Origin: Chloroflexota bacterium
GTDB taxonomy: Bacteria > Chloroflexota > Dormibacteria > Dormibacterales > Dormibacteraceae
Assembly: GCA_005888075.1 (NCBI GenBank)
Contig: VBKD01000157.1
Span: forward strand, 1-5,387
Direction of reading: 5' to 3'
DNA length: 5,387 bases
The notes beneath the pieces were generated by a model. The model did no database searches and was not told the origin of the DNA. It saw nothing but the letters and a program-made list of their open reading frames with translations. Made by a program: the position numbers and the translations under genes. Shown piece by piece: positions 1 to 4,619 of the stretch (positions are counted from its first letter, which is position 1; each line of letters opens with the position of its first letter).

Positions 1-1386
1 TATCTCGACTGGCTGCGTGGCTTGCGGGACTGGAACATCGGCCGTCAGCTGTGGCTCGGACATCGTGTGCCGGTCTACCGTTGCGAGAACGGCCACATCA
101 TCGTCACGGCCGACCGGCCCAACAGATGCACAGAGTGCGGCAGCACCCAGCTGACGCAGGATCCCGATGTGCTCGATACGTGGTTCTCTTCCGCGCTCTG
201 GCCGTTCGCGACACTCGGCTGGCCGGACGAAACGGAAGACCTCAAGGCCTTTTATCCGACTGACATCAACTGCACGGCGCGAGAAATCATCAACCTGTGG
301 GTGAGCCGGATGATCATGACCGGGCTCGAGTTCATGGGCGAGGTTCCCTTCGCGGACGTTGCCATCCACTGCGTCGTCCAGGCTGCTGACGGTCGCCGTA
401 TGTCGAAGTCCCTCGGCACAGGCGTCGATCCCCGCGAGCTGATCTCCAAGTACGGCGCGGACGCCCTGCGGGCGTGGGCGGCGTCGGTCGCGATGTCCAG
501 CCAGGACGTCCGGTTTGATGAGACACGGGTCGAAGGCTATCGCCGCTTCAGCAACAAGCTGTGGAACGCGACGCGGCTGGTGCTCAGCTCGCCAGGCGAG
601 GCGCCCCCGACCGATCCGCCGGGCATCCTCGAGGGGCAGGAGCATCTCGAGGACCGTTGGATCCTGTCCCGGCTCGCGTTTGCGGCCTCTGCCATCACGA
701 CGGGGATCGAAAACTTCAGCTTCCAGGATTCGATCGCCGCCGCCTACTCGTTTGCCTGGAACGAGTTTTGCGACTGGTATCTCGAGGCGGTCAAAGACCG
801 TTTGCGCGACGGCGATGCCGCGGCGCAGGACGTTGCGTATTACTGCCTCGACAACCTTTTCCGCCTGCTGCACCCATTCATGCCATTCGTCACCGAGGAG
901 CTCTGGTCGCGGTTGCCGGGTGATCGCGACTTCGTCATGCGCGCCGCATGGCCGCAGCTCGAGGACCGATTTGTCGACCCTGACGCCGAGGAGACGTTCG
1001 ATCAAGCGATGAGAATCGTCGAGGAGGTGCGCGCGCATCGCCAGGCGGCCGGCGCGCCGCCTCGCGGCGGGCAGCTGCAGCTGGAGGGATCGATCGGTCA
1101 AGCTGTGGCACGGCTCGCGGCACGGCTCGCTTGGGTCGAGCTGGTCGACGATCTCGAGCGCGGCACGCCGCTCGTCGCCGTGGCCGGCCGCGTGACGTTT
1201 CCAGCCGGCGCGGGCGACGGTAAGCGGGAGAAAGAGCTTAAGCGTCTCGAGGATGACCTTGCCAAGACCGACGCCAAGCTGGCCAACCCCGACTTTCAGG
1301 CGAAGGCTCCGGAGGAGATCGTCAAGAAGCTGGAGGATCGCGCCGCCGAGCTCCGCGCGGCGATCGAGAGACTGAACTTACAGTAG
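1..1386 (+). CDS. valS: Valyl-tRNA synthetase, C-terminal 461 residues (5' end outside the window)
   Basis: Class I aminoacyl-tRNA synthetase that charges tRNA-Val with valine in the cytoplasm. The frame is open from base 1 and ends at TAG 1384-1386. With bacterial ValS near 850-900 aa, about half is present; the HIGH motif and most of the editing domain lie upstream. Residues counted from base 1: the family block DWNIGRQLWLGHRVP at 10-24; a zinc-ribbon-like set C28, H32, C43, C46; the very typical DVLDTWFSSALWPF at 56-69; and the KMSKS loop as RMSKS at 133-137 (nt 397-411), followed by GTGVDP and KYGADALR. The helical anticodon-binding domain covers about 215-350 (WNEFCDWYLE). The C-terminal tRNA-binding coiled-coil arm covers about 400-461 and is rich in Lys/Glu/Arg. 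All landmarks are intact, so this is a functional housekeeping gene. It is a useful compositional control for the genes behind it: 13 lysines in 461 residues. Confidence 0.97.
   Translation, partial: YLDWLRGLRDWNIGRQLWLGHRVPVYRCENGHIIVTADRPNRCTECGSTQLTQDPDVLDTWFSSALWPFATLGWPDETEDLKAFYPTDINCTAREIINLWVSRMIMTGLEFMGEVPFADVAIHCVVQAADGRRMSKSLGTGVDPRELISKYGADALRAWAASVAMSSQDVRFDETRVEGYRRFSNKLWNATRLVLSSPGEAPPTDPPGILEGQEHLEDRWILSRLAFAASAITTGIENFSFQDSIAAAYSFAWNEFCDWYLEAVKDRLRDGDAAAQDVAYYCLDNLFRLLHPFMPFVTEELWSRLPGDRDFVMRAAWPQLEDRFVDPDAEETFDQAMRIVEEVRAHRQAAGAPPRGGQLQLEGSIGQAVARLAARLAWVELVDDLERGTPLVAVAGRVTFPAGAGDGKREKELKRLEDDLAKTDAKLANPDFQAKAPEEIVKKLEDRAAELRAAIERLNLQ
1107..1130 (+). repeat. Perfect 12-bp tandem duplication inside valS
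   Basis: The 12-mer GGCACGGCTCGC occurs twice back to back (1107-1118 and 1119-1130). It is in phase with the reading frame and doubles the residues A-R-L-A (local protein A-V-A-R-L-A-A-R-L-A-W). It lies in the segment leading from the anticodon-binding domain to the C-terminal arm, which tolerates length changes. This looks like a slippage duplication of four codons with no frame damage. Confidence 0.85.
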
Positions 1387-1393
1387 GCGTCGC
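1385..1393 (+). promoter_or_regulatory. Weak ribosome-binding site at the valS / membrane-protein junction
   Basis: Only seven bases separate the valS stop (TAG 1384-1386) from the ATG at 1394. AGGCG at 1385-1389 overlaps the stop codon and is the only Shine-Dalgarno-like stretch at a usable distance. There is no room here for a promoter or terminator, so translation of the next gene probably depends on ribosomes finishing valS. Confidence 0.4.
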
Positions 1394-3043
1394 ATGCCGT
1401 CACTCGCCGTGCTCGGTCCAATCCTCATCCCGCTTGCCGCCGCGGGCCTGGTGGCGCTGTTGGGATTTGCGGGTCGCAACGGGCAATGGATCGCGGCCGT
1501 CGGGGCGTGGGTCTCCGCGCTAGCGCTCTGCGCGGTGTGGCTGCCGGTTCGATCCAGCCAAGAGCTGAACCTCGGGCCGCTCGGACTCGGCTCCTCCCTG
1601 ATCGTGCGCATCGATTCTGTCGCCTTCGTTTTCGGCCTGATGGTCCTCATCCCCGCGGCGGTTCTGCTCACGTTCCAGTCGCGGGCTTGGCGCGAAGCGA
1701 GCCTGGCGATGCTCGGCGTGACCGGGGCGATGGCCGCGGTCGAAGCGGGTGACGCAGTGTTGACCGCGATCGCAGGCGGCGCAACGGCCTCGTTGGCCGT
1801 CGTTCTGCTCGATGTTGAAGATGCTCGCGCTCCACGCCCACGATGGATCCTCCTCTTCGCCGCATGGCTTGCGCTGGGCTGGGCCGGGGCCACGCTGCAG
1901 GTTCGCGGCGGAACCGCGGACTACACCGCTGTGCCTGTCTCGACCCTCACGGTCGACGTATTTGCCCTGGTCGCGCTGGCAGCCCTCATGGCGTCCGGAC
2001 TTTTTCCATGGCGCTCTTGGCCCGCGCAGGTTTGGTCGCGTCCCTCGCTGCGCGCCGCGAGCGTCACGGTCGCCACGATTTACCCGCTCGGCTTCTACCT
2101 ACTGGTGCGCGCCTACGAGATGGGTGGCGGGCATTATCCGCACGCCGTGCTCAACGCCGGTCTTTCGACGCTTGGGGTGCTGGTCGCCCTGGGGGCTGCG
2201 GTTCGGGCTCAGGCGGTCGAAACGCGGCGGGAGTTCCTCGGCGAGGTCATCCCCGCCTTTGGCGGGTTCGCGCTCATGGCCATCGCGCTCGGCACGCCGC
2301 TTGGCCTGGCGGCCGCGCTCATCATGCTCGCCACCGCCGCCGCCCTCGTGGCCTGCCTCTCTCTGGTGCCTGATCGCGCGGGCATTGCCTCGCTCGTGGC
2401 GATCGCGGCCGCCGCGGGCCTGCCGCCTGGTCTCGCCTTCGGATCGCGCGTCATCGGTATCGAGGCCACTTTCGAAACGGCAGATTTCATCGGCCTGATC
2501 GGGTTGGCGGGTACGGTGGCATGGGCGGTCTGGATGGTTGGAGCCGCGCGAGCGATCGGCCTTCCGGCGGGAAGGGGCCGGCCGGCGGCCGAGACGTTCC
2601 CACGAGTAGCGCTGGCGATCGCAACGCTCACGCTCGTCGCCGGGCCTGCCCTGGCGCTGTTCAACGCGGCGCTCGCCAATCCGGTCCAGGCCGCCGTGAT
2701 GCCGTCCGCCACGACTCCCGCAGCGCGCGATCTGGCCTCAGTCGTGACGGTTTCGACGGTGCTGCCGGCGGTTGGCCTCTTCGTCCCACTGCTGCTGATC
2801 GGGGCTGCCCTCTACGTCTGGGCTGGCACCGCCGCGATCCGGAGCCAGGCTCGTCCGGTGCTCTTCGTCATGCCTGGAAGCTCGCTCTTCGGGCGTGCGA
2901 CAGCGGCCATCCGTTCCGCCACGGTGCCTGAGGAGTACCGATCGATCCTCAGCTTGCGGCAGCTCGAGGCGGCGGCGGCCGGCGCCAGCCCGGTGCTCTG
3001 GCTCGCTGCGGTTGTCGCCCTGGCCTTCGCGGTCAGCCGGTAG
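1394..3043 (+). CDS. Antiporter-like membrane subunit (HyfB/NuoL/NuoM superfamily), lysine-free and lacking the channel residues
   Basis: 549 aa, about 15-16 hydrophobic segments, no signal peptide apart from the first membrane helix. Family landmarks seen in order: an R-I-D-S-V-A segment at 72-77 (canonical DGLS-type helix 3); A-S-G-L-F-P-W at 200-206 (canonical K-A-G-L-F-P-[FL]-H); Y-P-L-G-F-Y-L-L-V-R at 230-239 (canonical V-K-A-G-I-Y-L-L-L-R); ETRREFLGE at 276-284 (canonical DLKRLLAYS); TPLGLAAAL at 301-309; and AGLPPGLAFGSR at 341-352 (canonical AGLPPLNGFVSK). A polar stretch at 480-531 precedes a last helix (532-547), like the C-terminal extension of NuoL/HyfB. In the canonical family the conserved Glu and Lys residues in these helices move protons. 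Here the matching positions read Gly129, Ala200, Pro231 and Val319, and there is no lysine anywhere. The ATG 1394 start follows valS by 7 nt and gives a normal first helix. The frame is intact over 1.65 kb, so this is unlikely to be a pseudogene. Membership is well supported by motif order; HyfB versus HyfD/NuoM cannot be decided. Confidence 0.72.
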   Translation: MPSLAVLGPILIPLAAAGLVALLGFAGRNGQWIAAVGAWVSALALCAVWLPVRSSQELNLGPLGLGSSLIVRIDSVAFVFGLMVLIPAAVLLTFQSRAWREASLAMLGVTGAMAAVEAGDAVLTAIAGGATASLAVVLLDVEDARAPRPRWILLFAAWLALGWAGATLQVRGGTADYTAVPVSTLTVDVFALVALAALMASGLFPWRSWPAQVWSRPSLRAASVTVATIYPLGFYLLVRAYEMGGGHYPHAVLNAGLSTLGVLVALGAAVRAQAVETRREFLGEVIPAFGGFALMAIALGTPLGLAAALIMLATAAALVACLSLVPDRAGIASLVAIAAAAGLPPGLAFGSRVIGIEATFETADFIGLIGLAGTVAWAVWMVGAARAIGLPAGRGRPAAETFPRVALAIATLTLVAGPALALFNAALANPVQAAVMPSATTPAARDLASVVTVSTVLPAVGLFVPLLLIGAALYVWAGTAAIRSQARPVLFVMPGSSLFGRATAAIRSATVPEEYRSILSLRQLEAAAAGASPVLWLAAVVALAFAVSR

Positions 3044-3046
3044 CGC

Positions 3047-3589
3047 GTGGTCGCAGCGGCAGCAGGGGCTGCGTTTCTAGCCTGGCTCGGCGCGTCCATC
3101 ATCGTTTTGTCTGATGGCCGCCGCGGCCTCGCCCTGGGGCTGGCGGTCGCTTCGGCCGGCCTCGCCATCGTCGCGTGGCAAAGCAGCGGTCCGTTCGCCG
3201 CGATCGCCGTGCTGGCAGGAGGTGGGGCCGCTGCGTTTTGGCAGGACCGCTCCGGAGGCGGCGCGTGGAACGTCATGCCTGCCGGTTCGACACCGCGAAC
3301 CCTGCTGTGCGTCGTCGCCGGCCTGCTCGCTTTGTGGGTGGCGGCTTCGGTGATAACAGCCCCGGGCGCATCGCAGCGTTTCGCGGTTCTGGTCGTGCTC
3401 GCCCTGGCCGGAGGAAGTGTTTTGTCCAGCGACAACATCTGGGGCGTCCGCGCGGCTGCTGCGATTCTTGCGCTCGCCGTCGCGGATGCGGCCTCGCTCG
3501 GCGGGAGCTCGCTGTGGACTTTCGCGGCGGCCACCATCGTTGCCATTGGCGTTTCGCTCCTTCCCATGCCCAAGACGAATGCAGCCTGA
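3047..3589 (+). CDS. Small multi-spanning membrane protein, possible HyfE/NuoK-like subunit
   Basis: 180 aa, six to seven hydrophobic segments (about 3-22, 26-43, 48-65, 85-104, 112-127, 134-150, 154-172) rich in Ala, Gly, Leu and Val. I do not recognise a decisive motif. The HyfE-like assignment rests on size (HyfE is about 216 aa), on helix number, and on its place between a HyfB-like and a HyfF-like gene, the order used in hyf/hyc operons. NuoK and HyfE carry intramembrane glutamates. Here the only acidic residue clearly inside a helix is Asp147; the other acids (D23, D67, D129) sit in loops. The single lysine is K176, in the tail. The start is GTG 3047, three bases after the upstream stop. 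No good Shine-Dalgarno is visible, so re-initiation is likely. The 3' end overlaps the next gene by 11 nt. It could also be an unrelated accessory membrane protein of the same complex. It is real as a gene: no ATG alternative gives a better first helix and the packing on both sides is tight. Confidence 0.6.
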   Translation: MVAAAAGAAFLAWLGASIIVLSDGRRGLALGLAVASAGLAIVAWQSSGPFAAIAVLAGGGAAAFWQDRSGGGAWNVMPAGSTPRTLLCVVAGLLALWVAASVITAPGASQRFAVLVVLALAGGSVLSSDNIWGVRAAAAILALAVADAASLGGSSLWTFAAATIVAIGVSLLPMPKTNAA

Positions 3590-4619
3590 GGCGGCATCCA
3601 CGGTCGTGATCACCGCTCTCGCGCTCGGTCTTGCCGCGATGGCCGCCCCAACTCGTCAAACCAAGACCGCGATCCTCGTCAGGGGTTCGGTCGGCCTTGC
3701 GGGTCTGATAGCCATCGTGATCGTTCCGACTCTTGACCTCGTGGCACTCATCGTGCTGGCGCTGGGCGCCGCGCAAGCAGGCCTCCCCGGCGGCCGCACT
3801 TTCGCGTCACGTTTGCGCGCTCCCGTGTTCGCCGTGGGATCGATCGCGCTCGGCCTCATCTTCCTGCGCGTGCAGGGTCCGGAGACACTGTCCCGATTCG
3901 GTGCGGTCTTGATCGTGACCGGCCTCACCGCCGCGGTGGGGCTGGTGCCTTTCCTCCACACGTTCGATCCTGAGGAGCCGATCACGCTCTCGCCGGTCGC
4001 CTGGATGGCGTTCATCGGGCCCGTGCTGGCTGTGGTCGTGATGTCGCGCGCGAAGGGCATTCTGGTCGGCGAAGGCGCCGCGATGGGGGCGATCCTCATC
4101 GGCCTCGGTTTGGTCAACGTCGTGTGGGGAAGCCTTGCCGCGTGGCGGTCTGAGGACGGAATGGCCGCGTGGCGGTATTCGTTCATGGGTGACTGGGGCC
4201 TTGCCCTGTGCGGTTTGGGGCTTGTGGTCGCCGACGGTCAGGCCGCGGCACTTTTGGTTCTCTTCAGCATCGTGCTCGGGCGGCTCCCGCTCTATGTCGC
4301 GTCGCGGCCGGCGGTGCGCGAGAAGAGCACGACCGACCGGCCCATAAATCTGATCGTGGCCGCGCTGCTGGCGGGATCCGCGCCGTTTGCCGGCTTTGCG
4401 GCCCGTCTGTTCCTGCTTCGAGGCGCGACTCAGCTGTTCTGGCCTCTTGCGCTTGTGCTGGCCATCGCCATGGTTTTGTGGTTGCCGGGCTCGCTCCGAC
4501 TTGGCCGAAGCCTTGGACTTCCACGGGGCTGGCAGGCGGTGGCGGTCGGAATCGTGGTCGTGCTGAACACCGTCATTGGTCTGTATCCACGACCGCTTCT
4601 CTTCCTGGCGGGACTGTGA
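3579..4619 (+). CDS. Shortened antiporter-like membrane subunit (HyfF/NuoN-like)
   Basis: 346 aa with about 12 hydrophobic segments; canonical HyfF/NuoN proteins have about 480-530 aa and 14 helices, so the first two or three helices appear to be absent. Landmarks: L-D-L-V-A at 52-56 (canonical A-D-L-L-x, start of the helix that normally carries the key Glu; Leu62 stands at that place); A-V-G-L-V-P-F at 119-125 (canonical K-[AL]-[GS]-L-V-P-F; Lys is Ala119); L-S-P-V-A-W at 137-142 with G-P-V at 147-149 (canonical A-P-T-P-V...K, lysine lost); D193 with R-Y-S at 199-201 (canonical DLKR..AYS); IVLGRLPLYV at 231-240 (canonical HALFKALLFL; Lys is Arg235); AGSAPFAGFAAR at 265-276 (canonical AGLPPxAGFxSK; Lys is Arg276). 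The ATG at 3579 is chosen because it gives an N-terminal helix right away. GTG 3606 is a rival, with GAGG at 3588-3591, 14 nt upstream. The frame extends further upstream to 3417, but that would overlap the previous gene by over 170 nt. Likely a structural or regulatory membrane-arm subunit. Confidence 0.68.
   Translation: MQPEAASTVVITALALGLAAMAAPTRQTKTAILVRGSVGLAGLIAIVIVPTLDLVALIVLALGAAQAGLPGGRTFASRLRAPVFAVGSIALGLIFLRVQGPETLSRFGAVLIVTGLTAAVGLVPFLHTFDPEEPITLSPVAWMAFIGPVLAVVVMSRAKGILVGEGAAMGAILIGLGLVNVVWGSLAAWRSEDGMAAWRYSFMGDWGLALCGLGLVVADGQAAALLVLFSIVLGRLPLYVASRPAVREKSTTDRPINLIVAALLAGSAPFAGFAARLFLLRGATQLFWPLALVLAIAMVLWLPGSLRLGRSLGLPRGWQAVAVGIVVVLNTVIGLYPRPLLFLAGL
4137..4176 (+). repeat. Pair of 13-bp direct repeats inside the HyfF-like gene
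   Basis: GCCGCGTGGCGGT occurs at 4137-4149 and 4164-4176, offset by exactly 27 nt (nine codons). Each copy encodes A-A-W-R (residues 187-190 and 196-199). The flanking codons do not match, so only this block is repeated. It sits in the loop that corresponds to the conserved DLKR..AYS region of the family, so it may reflect a small local duplication that altered that loop. It may also be chance in Ala/Arg-rich sequence. Confidence 0.7.
4616..4619 (+). other. GTGA start/stop overlap coupling the last two genes
   Basis: GTG 4616-4618 is the start of the last gene, and TGA 4617-4619 stops the preceding one. This 4-nt overlap is a standard translational-coupling arrangement. GGCGGGA at 4607-4613 is purine-rich but too close to the GTG to be a good ribosome-binding site, which again points to re-initiation by the upstream ribosome. 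Confidence 0.7.

Noticed and set aside
515..1012. 165-codon + strand open frame inside valS in another phase
   Set aside because: Very Arg/Ser-rich translation with no hydrophobic core, fully inside the well-supported synthetase.
1378..1893. 171-codon minus-strand open frame over the start of the first membrane gene
   Set aside because: Low-complexity Ser/Ala/Thr/Arg composition with no recognisable domain; an antisense shadow of a GC-rich coding region.
1812..2498. 228-codon + strand open frame inside the first membrane gene
   Set aside because: An Arg/Pro/Ser-rich shadow frame. The membrane-protein frame carries the conserved motifs here.
3417..3578. Upstream extension of the HyfF-like gene to the ATG at 3417
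   Set aside because: It would overlap the preceding gene by over 170 nt, and the added residues are Arg/Ser/Pro-rich, not the missing N-terminal helices of the family.
2812..3597. 261-codon open frame on the minus strand opposite the first two membrane genes
   Set aside because: Its translation is Ala/Thr/Pro/Arg-rich with no domain pattern, it crosses two real + strand genes, and such frames are common opposite GC-rich genes. The + strand proteins show family motifs.
3047..4619. The idea that the 180-aa and 346-aa genes are halves of one antiporter gene broken by a frameshift
   Set aside because: Their helices sum to about 18-19, too many for one antiporter subunit of 14. Gene order matches separate HyfE- and HyfF-like genes, and the 11-nt overlap is normal for coupled genes. 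Not fully excluded without homologues.
1394..4619. Reading the charge-poor membrane genes as pseudogenes
   Set aside because: All frames are intact with tight start/stop packing, and the fold-defining Gly/Pro/aromatic motifs are preserved. Decay would not selectively remove only the charged channel residues.
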